Shown here in pieces: positions 1 through 7,843 of a stretch of DNA of 19,934 bases (within the stretch, counting starts at the first letter, position 1; the number at the start of each line of letters is the position of its first letter). This DNA comes from Chrysochromulina tobinii (taxonomy: Eukaryota > Haptophyta > Prymnesiales > Chrysochromulinaceae), in contig JWZX01001452.1 in assembly GCA_001275005.1 (NCBI GenBank), positions 1-19,934 of the forward strand, read 5' to 3'. Position numbers and translations under genes: made by a program. The notes beneath the pieces were generated by a model. The model did no database searches. It was not told where the DNA came from and was given only the letters and a program-made list of their open reading frames with translations.

Positions 1-1
1 G

Positions 2-3000
2 GCGGCGGCGGCGGCGACGCAGGCAGCGGTGGACTTTGGGGCCCCGTGGGCGACGAGCCGCACGCCCGCGAAGCCTACGGCGTTTGACGACGCTGCCTTT
101 GCGCAGGCCGCCGCCGCATCGGCCGCAGCGAGCGAGGCGCAGCAGGCTGCGGCGCGCGCGGAGAAGGCACAGGAGGGCATCGAAGACCTACGACTTTCGA
201 TACGGCTCGCAGAAGAAGAGAGGGAGCGCGAAGCGCTCTGGGAAGGGGCTACCCCCAACCGCTTCCACACACGCGGCTGTCCCGATGACGAGGACGGCGC
301 TGCCACCGCCATGCAGCGTCGTTGGCGCGGCGAGCGCGCCCGGCGGTTGGTGCAAGAGCTGCGAGAGTATCTGGCGCTCACGGCGCAGCTCGCCAGGTGG
401 CGGCGGCGCGAGGCTGCCGCGTTGGTGATTCAGTCGTGGACGCGAGGGATGCATGCAAGGATCGAGTACCGCAGCCGTTACGATGCGGTCATCAAGTTGC
501 AAGCGGGGATGAGAGGCGCCCTCGCCCGACGACGCGCGCGCACGCGTCGTTTGGAGGTGGCGGCGGAGAAGGCAGAGGCGGAGCGCCTAGCAGCGGAAGC
601 AGCCGCAGCAGCCGCTGCGGCTGTGGCTGAGCGCGAGCGGTTACGCGCGCTGAAGGAGGAAGCGAAGCAGCGGGCCGCACGCCTGAGCATGCCGAAGCGG
701 ATCCGCGAGAGCAGCGGCGGCTCGCGCCGTCCTTTCTTGGAGCGGCTTCAGTCAGACGCTGCCGCGCGCGGTCTCTGCGTCGCCGCGCCCGCCGCCGCGC
801 CCGCCTCCGCGCCCGCCTCCGCGCCCGCCGCCGTGCCGAGTGCGTTGCCCGCGCGACGCCGCCCCATGGGCATGCCACCGTCCACAGCCCTCACCACCGC
901 CGCCCTTGCTGCTGCTGGCACCGAGCGATCGCCTTCAGACACGCCGGTGGCAGACGCCGACGCCGAAGCAGCAACGATTGCAGCAGCGGCGGCGGCTGTC
1001 TTGGCCACGGACACACGCACGGAGACGCAGCGCTATCGGGACTCGGTGCTCGCCCAGGTGGCCGTCAGCCGAGCAGCGAGCAGCGAGCCCGCGTGGGCGG
1101 CGCCACCGCCCGAGACGGCGCCACGGCTGAGCGCGAGTGCTGCCGAGGTGCAAGCCGCCCTGGATCGAGTGCATGGGCTGCGTCCCGAAGGCACGAGCGG
1201 CCCCCTCGCCTATGCTGGCGACGACTCCCCTACGCCCTCGGTCTCTCGCCTCTCGGTGAGCAGTCGCAGCGGCCGTCGCGCCCCGTCGCCGCGCCCCGAG
1301 CTACCTCCGCCACCCTCGGCCGCCGCGAGGGCCGCCGCGGCGGAGCGCCAATCGCACGCGTATCGGGCCTATCTCGAACGACGTGGCGTGGCCGCACCCG
1401 CCGCTGCACCCGCCGCTGCACCCGCCGCTGCACCCGCCGCTGCACCCGCCGCTGCACCCGCCGCTGCACCCGCCGCTGCACCTGCCATCGCCCCCCCCGC
1501 CCCCGCCGCCGCGCCGCCGCCGGTGTCCTTCTTGGCAGCTGACCACGCGTGCCTCGGCGACGCGCCATCCAGCGGCGTGGCGGCGGACGGCGGCGGCGAG
1601 GGAGGCCCGCAGTGGTGGAAGGGGGTAGGCGGGTGGCTACGAGGGCTGATGCCATCGCCAAGCCACCCTACCGTCGCCGCCGCCCCTTCCACCGCCGCCC
1701 CTTCCACCGCCGCAGACGCCCCCGCCATCCCCCCGGACTCGCCGCGAGCCACCACTCTTTTTGAGCGCTCCTCATCTCGCGCGGGTCTGCGGACGGCGAC
1801 GGAGGTCGCCACCCCATCCACCATCGCCGTCGCCACCCCATCCACCGCCCTCATCCCAGCCAGCTACGGACCGCATACCTCCACCGATCGTGCGCGTGCC
1901 CGGTACGACGCGGTCGTCGCCTCGCGCGCCTCGATCGCCACGACCGCCCAACACGGCGCCCTCGCCCACCTTCGCACCAGCTCGCCTGCCCCCTCTGCCC
2001 GTGCAGCCGCTGACCCCCCCTTCGGGGCAGCGACGGCTGAGAGGGCGAGGGCACACCTCGCGGATGTCCTCAAGGACACGCCACCGCCGCCCGCCCCGAG
2101 CGCCCCTCGCGCCCCTTCGCCGCCACCGGGGCGAGTGCTTGCCCTCACCACCTCTTTTGCCGCTCATGTGCTCGCCACCCGCTACCTTCAGCAAGCCAAC
2201 CACGCGGCGGAGGAGCCCTTAGCAACCGCCCAGCCCGCCGCCGGCCCCTCCCAGCCCGCCGCCCCCTCGGAACCGATGATGGCCATCGATCGCATGGGTG
2301 CCCTGTGGCGCTTCACCGAGGGGCACGGGTGGCATAAGAATGGCGAGCCGCCTCCTCCGCGTCTCGATGCCGCCGCCCCCGCCGCCGCCACCGCCCCCAC
2401 CGCCCCCACCGCCCCCACCGCCCCCACCCCAGAGCCATCCGAAATCTCCTCTCTTATCGCCGCCCCTAGCGCCGTCCCGAGCGCCCCTGGCCTGCCGCCT
2501 CCTCCATCCGCCGTCCGGCGCGGCGCATCACCGCGCAGCGCGGCGGCTGCGGCCGAGGCGGCCGCCTCTCGCAAGCGCCTCTTCTCGATGACCACCAATC
2601 AGCAAGCGCGCATCGGGGCTACACGCGCCAACTTCTCCTCCCTCGTTGCCGCGGCCAAGGCGGCGGCGGCGGCGGGCTCGCCGGCGCCAGCAGACGGCTC
2701 GGGGGCGCTGCCGCTAGCGCTCGCGAGCGCCGCCGACCTCTCGTCCGCCACTGGCGACCACAATCCCGCCGCGCCGCCGGCATCGGCACCGCTGTCACAG
2801 GAGCAGGCGGCGGCGGCCGCGGCGGCCGCGGCGGCCGCGGCGGCGGCGGCCAAGGCTCTGTCGGAGGCGGCGGCAGCGCGGCTGTACAGCGCGGGCGGGC
2901 GCAAGTCGAGCCGTGCGATGAAGGAGCGTGCCTTCGCGCGCTCGATGGAGACAGCGGTGCTCCGTCTCATCGATGCGACAGCAATCAAGCCGTACGACAC

Positions 3001-5365
3001 CGCGTTGATTGCGCGCACCATCGGACGTGCCGACTACGCGACCCTTCGAGTCCTGTGCGTCCTCTTTGCGCGAGAGACGGGTGAGCGGCTGAGCATGGCG
3101 CTGCTCAGGCTGGGGGAGAGCGAGACGGCGCTCGTGCTGCGCGCGATTGTCGACGGCATCGAGGGCGGAGTGCCGGATGACGACGCAGATGAGGAGGCAG
3201 CGCAAGCAGCCGCGGACGAGCTGCATGCCGCAGCGGACGCGGGCGAGGCGGCGCTGTGCCGGGCGGCCACCAGCCTCTTTGGGTTGATGAGCGATCGACA
3301 ATTGCTCGCCCTACGCGCTACGTACAAGTCGACGCACCGGGTGACCCTCGAGATGACGATCTCGCGACGGCTCGCTGGTCCGATCCACTCCCAGTTCCGC
3401 GACCTGCTCCTCAGCCGTTGCCAGGTCGTCCGTAGCCGGCCGGCGGCGCTCGAGGCGCTCGAAGAGCTGCTCGCGGAGAGCGATGCCGCCGCCGGGCAGC
3501 CCGCCTACGTGCCCGCCACCCTCGCCGCATGGACAGACGAGTCGCTACCGGAGGAGGCGGAGGCGGAGGCGGAGGCCGAGGCGGAGGCGGCCGCGGAGGC
3601 GGCGGCGGCCGAGGCGGAGGCGGCGGCGGTCGCCTACGACGACGCGGAGCTGCTTGATGTGCGAATGACGTACGCTCGTATGCCAGCGATCGCGCCCAAA
3701 CTGCCGGTGGCGCCGGGGCAGATGGTGGTTCAGCAGGCGGATGGGACGTTGCGGCGGCTGCCGGGAGGCTACGCGGGTGACCAGCCCGCTAGCCGCCTGC
3801 TCTTCGAGCCGCCCGCGCCTAGCCGCGCTAAGAGCAGTTTGACTCCCTCCTCTGTGAATGTGAAGAGCAGCTTGAAACCCGCCTCGTCGCCTCCCTCGGG
3901 TGTCGGCTCGATGATGAGCGTCGGGGAGCGCCTCTCGCGACGCGCCCCCGAGCGCTCCCCCGATCGCAGCGCCCCCCCCGATCGCAGCGCCCCCCCCGAT
4001 CGCAGCGGCCCCCCCGATCGCAGCGGCCCCAACATGGGGGGGCGCCGCTCACCATCCGCCTCACCATCCGCCGCCCTCACACCGCGCTCGCATGCGGTCC
4101 TCAAGGTCGTCAGAGGCCTGGCCCTCTCTGCCGACGAGCTTGCCACGCTGCGCCACGCGAGCACCGGCCCGGCGCCGAGCGACATAGCCCACGACAGCGC
4201 CCACGACAGAGCCCACGCAGACGAGAGCGCGCCCACGGATCGCAAGGGCCGTTGGCGTGTGGAGAAGGAGCACCTTCGGCGTGAGTGTGAATTGAGTGTG
4301 AAGGATCACCTTCGGCGGCCCACTGGCACCGCCCTCGGTGCCGTGCCCGGCTCGCCGCCCTCGCCGCCCTCGCTGCATTCGCCCTCCTCGCCCTCCTCGC
4401 CCACAGCGAGCGGCAACGCCTCGGGCGCTCGCCCTTCGAGTTCGAGTGTGAATGTGAATGGACGCCCGTCGAGTCGGCCATGGCTCAAACTCGAAGGGCG
4501 TCCGCACGGAGCTGAGAACGATCTGGCACGGAGCAACCGGCCGGCCGCCGCCCGACCCGAGACACCACCCCCGCCCAAGGCGCTCGCCAAGGCGATCGTC
4601 ATCCCCTCCGCCGCTGCAGCCACCGCAAGCCCCCGGCGCACTCGCGCCGCCGCGAGCGGCGTGCCTGCGCCCGCCGCAGCGCGCGGCTCGGCGGCAGCGC
4701 AGCGGGCGGCGAAGCTGCCGAAGACGGCCTCGGCCCGACTGTCCGCCCGGGAGCGTGCGGCGTCGGCGTCCCTCATCCAGCGCTGCTACCGCCGCCATCG
4801 GCGCCGGCTGCGCGCGTGGGGCCATCGGCCCTGGGCAGTCGACCTTCGCCTGCCGCCGAGCGCACACGCGCGTCTCGATAGGCGCCGCCGCAGCGCGGCC
4901 GCCCTGTGCTTGCAAGCAACGCAGCGCCGCCGGCACGCGTGCACCGCCGTCGGGGCTCGCCGTCGCGCCGTGCTCATGCTCCAGGCATTCGCGCGTGCGT
5001 GGCTCACGCGCCGGCACGCGCCCCGCGCGCCCCTCCGGCTTGGCCCCCCCCTCGTGCCGCCGATGACGCGGTCTATCCACCCGTTGAGAGGCTACTACGC
5101 GGGTACGCCGGCGCGCAAGGCATCACCGCGGCTCGCGCGTGCTGCCTCGCCCCGCGCTGCCTCGCCACGTGCCGCCTCGCCACGTGCTGCCTCGCCACGT
5201 GCCGCCTCGCCCCGCGGCCCGTCGCCCAAACAACGGCGAGCGGGCAGCGCGGCGTACCCGGCCAGGTCGGCGCACGAGGAGGCGTCGCTCCAAGCAGACC
5301 TCGAGAGGGCGCGCCTTCGGCAAGTACGCGCCATCCTCGGGCAGTCGCTGCAGTCTGAGCTATGA
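2..5365 (+). CDS. IQ-motif protein with central annexin-like repeats (5'-partial)
   Basis: The frame is open to the window edge and has no ATG before 311, so the true start lies upstream or in an earlier exon; at least 1787 residues are visible. Three IQ-type calmodulin-binding motifs lie near the N-terminus (about nt 308-361, 413-470 and 485-550; the second has the core VIQSWTRGMHAR). Three more lie near the C-terminus (about nt 4766-4820, 4898-4960 and 4970-5025). Between them is a folded segment, nt 2945-3424, that reads as two annexin-type repeats: helical units with DTALIARTIGR and LALRATYKSTHRVTLEMTIS, matching the family pattern of LI..I..R then R..Y....L...I. No GxGT-D/E calcium loop is visible. 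The rest is disordered, rich in Ala, Pro and Ser, with several in-frame tandem repeats. The likely role is a calmodulin-regulated scaffold, perhaps cytoskeletal or membrane-associated; this is inference. Confidence 0.85.
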   Translation, partial: AAAAATQAAVDFGAPWATSRTPAKPTAFDDAAFAQAAAASAAASEAQQAAARAEKAQEGIEDLRLSIRLAEEEREREALWEGATPNRFHTRGCPDDEDGAATAMQRRWRGERARRLVQELREYLALTAQLARWRRREAAALVIQSWTRGMHARIEYRSRYDAVIKLQAGMRGALARRRARTRRLEVAAEKAEAERLAAEAAAAAAAAVAERERLRALKEEAKQRAARLSMPKRIRESSGGSRRPFLERLQSDAAARGLCVAAPAAAPASAPASAPAAVPSALPARRRPMGMPPSTALTTAALAAAGTERSPSDTPVADADAEAATIAAAAAAVLATDTRTETQRYRDSVLAQVAVSRAASSEPAWAAPPPETAPRLSASAAEVQAALDRVHGLRPEGTSGPLAYAGDDSPTPSVSRLSVSSRSGRRAPSPRPELPPPPSAAARAAAAERQSHAYRAYLERRGVAAPAAAPAAAPAAAPAAAPAAAPAAAPAAAPAIAPPAPAAAPPPVSFLAADHACLGDAPSSGVAADGGGEGGPQWWKGVGGWLRGLMPSPSHPTVAAAPSTAAPSTAADAPAIPPDSPRATTLFERSSSRAGLRTATEVATPSTIAVATPSTALIPASYGPHTSTDRARARYDAVVASRASIATTAQHGALAHLRTSSPAPSARAAADPPFGAATAERARAHLADVLKDTPPPPAPSAPRAPSPPPGRVLALTTSFAAHVLATRYLQQANHAAEEPLATAQPAAGPSQPAAPSEPMMAIDRMGALWRFTEGHGWHKNGEPPPPRLDAAAPAAATAPTAPTAPTAPTPEPSEISSLIAAPSAVPSAPGLPPPPSAVRRGASPRSAAAAAEAAASRKRLFSMTTNQQARIGATRANFSSLVAAAKAAAAAGSPAPADGSGALPLALASAADLSSATGDHNPAAPPASAPLSQEQAAAAAAAAAAAAAAAKALSEAAAARLYSAGGRKSSRAMKERAFARSMETAVLRLIDATAIKPYDTALIARTIGRADYATLRVLCVLFARETGERLSMALLRLGESETALVLRAIVDGIEGGVPDDDADEEAAQAAADELHAAADAGEAALCRAATSLFGLMSDRQLLALRATYKSTHRVTLEMTISRRLAGPIHSQFRDLLLSRCQVVRSRPAALEALEELLAESDAAAGQPAYVPATLAAWTDESLPEEAEAEAEAEAEAAAEAAAAEAEAAAVAYDDAELLDVRMTYARMPAIAPKLPVAPGQMVVQQADGTLRRLPGGYAGDQPASRLLFEPPAPSRAKSSLTPSSVNVKSSLKPASSPPSGVGSMMSVGERLSRRAPERSPDRSAPPDRSAPPDRSGPPDRSGPNMGGRRSPSASPSAALTPRSHAVLKVVRGLALSADELATLRHASTGPAPSDIAHDSAHDRAHADESAPTDRKGRWRVEKEHLRRECELSVKDHLRRPTGTALGAVPGSPPSPPSLHSPSSPSSPTASGNASGARPSSSSVNVNGRPSSRPWLKLEGRPHGAENDLARSNRPAAARPETPPPPKALAKAIVIPSAAAATASPRRTRAAASGVPAPAAARGSAAAQRAAKLPKTASARLSARERAASASLIQRCYRRHRRRLRAWGHRPWAVDLRLPPSAHARLDRRRRSAAALCLQATQRRRHACTAVGARRRAVLMLQAFARAWLTRRHAPRAPLRLGPPLVPPMTRSIHPLRGYYAGTPARKASPRLARAASPRAASPRAASPRAASPRAASPRGPSPKQRRAGSAAYPARSAHEEASLQADLERARLRQVRAILGQSLQSEL
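1395..1478 (+). repeat. 12-bp tandem repeat, seven perfect copies (APAA)
   Basis: Seven identical copies of CACCCGCCGCTG sit head to tail inside the IQ/annexin gene and encode an Ala-Pro-Ala-Ala tract. Perfect identity suggests recent expansion and likely length polymorphism between strains. Confidence 0.97.
3962..4033 (+). repeat. 18-bp tandem repeat (DRSAPP/DRSGPP), four copies
   Basis: The core GATCGCAGCG recurs at 3962, 3980, 3998 and 4016. The 18-bp period keeps the frame and encodes DRS[A/G]PP hexapeptides in a disordered, positively charged part of the IQ/annexin protein. Confidence 0.93.
5141..5215 (+). repeat. 15-bp tandem repeat (AASPR), five copies
   Basis: Five 15-bp units alternate GCTGCC/GCCGCC and CCCCGC/CACGT variants and encode AASPR pentapeptides near the C-terminus of the IQ/annexin protein. 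Ser-Pro-Arg is a typical proline-directed kinase context; a regulatory or microtubule-binding role is only a possibility. Confidence 0.93.
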
Positions 5366-5886
5366 CGGCATGCGGCCAACTCATCTGTTGCATGGGGCCA
5401 CATTCTTCTGTGTACGTCGTGTGAGAGCACATTTTACCTCGTTGTTTGTAGGAGTAGGTGCCCAAGATTGATTCAAGATTGGTTATGGTATATACGGGTT
5501 GCTTGAGTTCAGATACTAACGGCCACGATAGTTCACTCTCCGTGGTGTGGTGGAGTGAACACGGGTCGCGTGCGGTTCAAACTGCGGACGCGACGCTCCC
5601 CGCACCCCGGGCTCGCGCTCGGTCCCGCGCGGTCCACCTGCCGCCCGCGGCCCCGGCCGCGGATATGCTACGTGGCTGCGACAATACGGCATGGTACGTG
5701 AATGGTACGGCTCCTAATGCATATCATTGTTCAGTTCAGCGAACTTGTGTTGGTACGGATGTTCTTCGGCGTCTTCGCACCCCGCCCTCGTCCCGCCGCC
5801 CGCGGCGATGCACACATGCCACGCGGCTCTTCCCGGGAGGCGATCGGTGTGGCGGTGGCGGGGACCCTGCACGGCGCGCCGTCGCC
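5366..5886. other. Convergent 3' intergenic region
   Basis: This gap holds the 3' flanks of the IQ/annexin gene (plus) and the F-box/TPR gene (minus). I see no convincing gene and no AATAAA. A potential hairpin lies at 5531-5560: arms GTTCACTC and GAGTGAAC, with an adjoining CC/GG pair and one bulged T. Short direct repeats CAAGATTG (near 5463) and ATGGTACG (near 5692) are also present. Confidence 0.6.
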
Positions 5887-7536
5887 CTAGAGCCCCTGTG
5901 CGGCCGTCGCCCCAGGGGCGGTGGCGGCGAACGGGCGGCGCTGTGGAGGCCAGCTGGGCTCGAGGAGGAGCTGCTCACGCAGCAAGCGCAAATTCTCCAC
6001 AAGCAACCGACGCCCTATCTCTCGCAGGTTCAGATTGGACGCCTCCAGTTCCGCCACTTCCGCCTCCGCTGCCGTCATCGCCCCCTCTTCCGTCTCTGTC
6101 GCCTCCCCCGTCGCCCCTCCCACCTCGTCGGCGTCGTCGTGGGCGGCGGCGGCGTGCACGCTATTGCTGCTGCCCCCCGGCGCCGGGATCGGCTCACCCG
6201 CCGCGATGGCGGCCGCCGCGTCGTCGACAGCCGCCAGGTGCTGCGTGAGCGGGAGGGGCGGCAGCTTGGCGGCTGTGTCGGCGGCGAGGGCGAGGAAGTC
6301 AACGGTCTGCTCCCGCGGCCACACACCCTGCATTGCGAGAATGCGCAGATCGCCGAAGAGCATCTCACCCATGCTCTGGAGAGACTTGGAGAGTGCAAAG
6401 CCGTGCATCCCTCGCGCGTCACTCGCCGCATGATGGAGCATCCGGAGGCACACCTCCATCGCCGGTGCCCATTCCACCAAGTACACCTGCCCATGTGAGA
6501 GCACCTGGCTGCGCAGCCGCTGGTAGACATCGACGGCCGAGCGATGGGTGTCTTCATGGTGCAGGCCGAGAACATCGTGGCGCATGCTGAGTACACGCTG
6601 CTGCAGCTGCTCGCACTCGCACATCCTCCCCTGCCGATGGTGCAGCCGTGCCATGACCGCAAGCATCTTGGCGGCGAGTGGATGCGTGGGCGAGAGGGTA
6701 TGCTCGCATAGCTTGAGCTGCTCCGTGAGCAGGTCGCCGCAGCCAGAGATGTTGTTCTGCAAGAGCATCACCTGCGCCTTGACGAGCTGCGAGCACAGCG
6801 TCGACACGTGCGTCGCGCCGAGCTTCCTCATCTGGATTCGTAGAGCCGAGTCAAGGTGCGACAGCGCGAGTTTGAGGGCATGGGGGAGCTGCTCGCGCTT
6901 GTGATGGTACGTATAGAAGCCGGCGAGGGTGTAGTGGGCCGCGGCGGTGGCGGGCGGCTGCTGCTGCGAGCGCCTGTGCAGCGCGCTCAACCCGTCGACC
7001 GCCGCCTTTGCCGCCTCAAGCAGCCGATTCAGAGTGAGGGACGACTCGGTGAACATGCCGAGGCGCACGCCCAAATGCATGAGCGTGAAGCGCGAGGCCT
7101 CAGCCACGCGCAGGCGTGGGCGCGCCGAAGCGCGCCGAAGCGCGATCGAGATGGACAGCTTTTGCAGCCGCGACAGGTGCGCCTGCAACAGGTGGTACGC
7201 CGTTCCGATGAGCTCGTCTTGCTGCTCGGCCGCGACGACCGCGAGCACCGGCGTCTGGATGAGCCAGCATATGGGCTGATGGTGCTCGGAGACGAGCGCG
7301 AGGCCTTCGGCGAATCGCGGCGAGACATAAAGCGCTGACGCACGCTTGAGCACCTGGATCAGGTCCTCGCACACGAGCTGCATCGCGCTGCATATCTCCT
7401 TGGAGGCGCTTCGGAGCGCGACAAAGGTTTGGAAATCGAGGCGCGGCAGCAGCAGCGACTGAATGTCGGACGAGGCGAGCACGCTCGCGGCGAGCGCGTG
7501 CGCTCGCTCCCGCGTATGCGAGCGGGTGCTCACCAT
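5887..7536 (-). CDS. F-box-like / TPR protein with C-terminal coiled coil
   Basis: The protein has 549 residues from the ATG at 7536. Residues about 20-60 (core SSDIQSLLLPRLDFQTFVAL) resemble a degenerate F-box, the Skp1-binding module of SCF ubiquitin ligases. Residues about 195-345 form tetratricopeptide-like helical hairpins with kinesin-light-chain-type linkers (LGATHVSTL, LSPTHPLAAKMLAVMARL, LGLHHEDT). Residues about 440-485 are acidic and disordered, and 487-525 form a leucine-rich coiled coil. The frame extends upstream to a GTG at 7662, but that lies 15 bp from a TATA box, so I chose the ATG at 7536, which has A at -3 and G at +4. A substrate adaptor or scaffold is likely. The TPR part could instead be compared with the SMYD C-terminal helical domain, but no SET or MYND domain is present. 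Confidence 0.8.
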   Translation of the reverse strand: MVSTRSHTRERAHALAASVLASSDIQSLLLPRLDFQTFVALRSASKEICSAMQLVCEDLIQVLKRASALYVSPRFAEGLALVSEHHQPICWLIQTPVLAVVAAEQQDELIGTAYHLLQAHLSRLQKLSISIALRRASARPRLRVAEASRFTLMHLGVRLGMFTESSLTLNRLLEAAKAAVDGLSALHRRSQQQPPATAAAHYTLAGFYTYHHKREQLPHALKLALSHLDSALRIQMRKLGATHVSTLCSQLVKAQVMLLQNNISGCGDLLTEQLKLCEHTLSPTHPLAAKMLAVMARLHHRQGRMCECEQLQQRVLSMRHDVLGLHHEDTHRSAVDVYQRLRSQVLSHGQVYLVEWAPAMEVCLRMLHHAASDARGMHGFALSKSLQSMGEMLFGDLRILAMQGVWPREQTVDFLALAADTAAKLPPLPLTQHLAAVDDAAAAIAAGEPIPAPGGSSNSVHAAAAHDDADEVGGATGEATETEEGAMTAAEAEVAELEASNLNLREIGRRLLVENLRLLREQLLLEPSWPPQRRPFAATAPGATAAQGL

Positions 7537-7538
7537 GC

Positions 7539-7592
7539 TTAGCTGCAAGGCAGGCGCCCCAAGCGCAAGCTCAGGTCGTTTATCCCCAACAT
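7539..7592 (-). promoter_or_regulatory. Upstream ORF, 17 codons, in the F-box/TPR leader
   Basis: The first ATG after the expected transcription start is at 7592. It opens a 17-codon frame (MLGINDLSLRLGRLPCS) that stops with TAA two bases before the main ATG at 7536. Such placement favours reinitiation control. Alternatively, TTGCAG just before the stop is a 3' splice site and the uORF lies in a small leader intron. Confidence 0.4.
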
Positions 7593-7676
7593 TTACAAGC
7601 TGGGCGGCGAGCAACCCTATCGCTGTGAACGCGCTGACACTTTTTCGTGATTGCGTGGCCACTCAGGCCACCTCCC

Positions 7677-7682
7677 TTTATA
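7677..7682 (-). promoter_or_regulatory. TATA box of the F-box/TPR gene
   Basis: TATAAA on the minus strand within CCCCTATAAAGGG, 141 bp upstream of the ATG at 7536. It predicts transcription starting near 7650 and rules out the GTG at 7662 as a start. Confidence 0.65.
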
Positions 7683-7688
7683 GGGGCC

Positions 7689-7700
7689 AGAGTGCACTCT
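7689..7700. promoter_or_regulatory. 12-bp perfect palindrome next to the TATA box
   Basis: AGAGTGCACTCT is its own reverse complement and lies six bases upstream of the TATA box of the F-box/TPR gene. A dimeric transcription-factor site is a reasonable inference. Confidence 0.4.
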
Positions 7701-7745
7701 CAGAGTCACGACGCGCATGCCCATGCGCGCCCGCATGCGCGCGTT

Positions 7746-7843
7746 CACGCGCAGCCCAAGACCTCCGACTAAACTCCGACTACCTACCGACGACGGTTAC
7801 ACGCGCAGCTCAACCTCCGACTACCTATCGACCGACGGTTGCC
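7746..7843. repeat. Imperfect ~54-bp direct duplication spanning a stop codon
   Basis: Copy one starts at 7746 and copy two at 7800; both begin CACGCGCAGC and share CTCCGACTACCTA and GACGGTT blocks with small indels. Copy two contains the TAG stop (7825-7827) of the SAP/hydrolase gene, so the last codons and stop are duplicated into the 3' flank. Confidence 0.85.

Larger units (their letters stand above)
7537..7824. other. Intergenic region between the SAP/hydrolase and F-box/TPR genes
   Basis: The region holds the 3' flank of the upstream minus-strand gene and the promoter and leader of the next: TATA box at 7677, palindrome at 7689, GTTCACAGCG (minus strand) at 7621-7630, and the uORF at 7539-7592. 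A short inverted repeat GCGCATG/CATGCGC lies at 7713-7728. I see no RNA gene. Confidence 0.6.

Noticed and set aside
7660-7662. GTG as start of the F-box/TPR gene, and likewise GTG at 29, 13840 and 17401
   Set aside because: GTG starts are not expected in a eukaryotic nuclear gene; TATA spacing, start context or family alignment supports internal ATGs, or an upstream start for the first gene.
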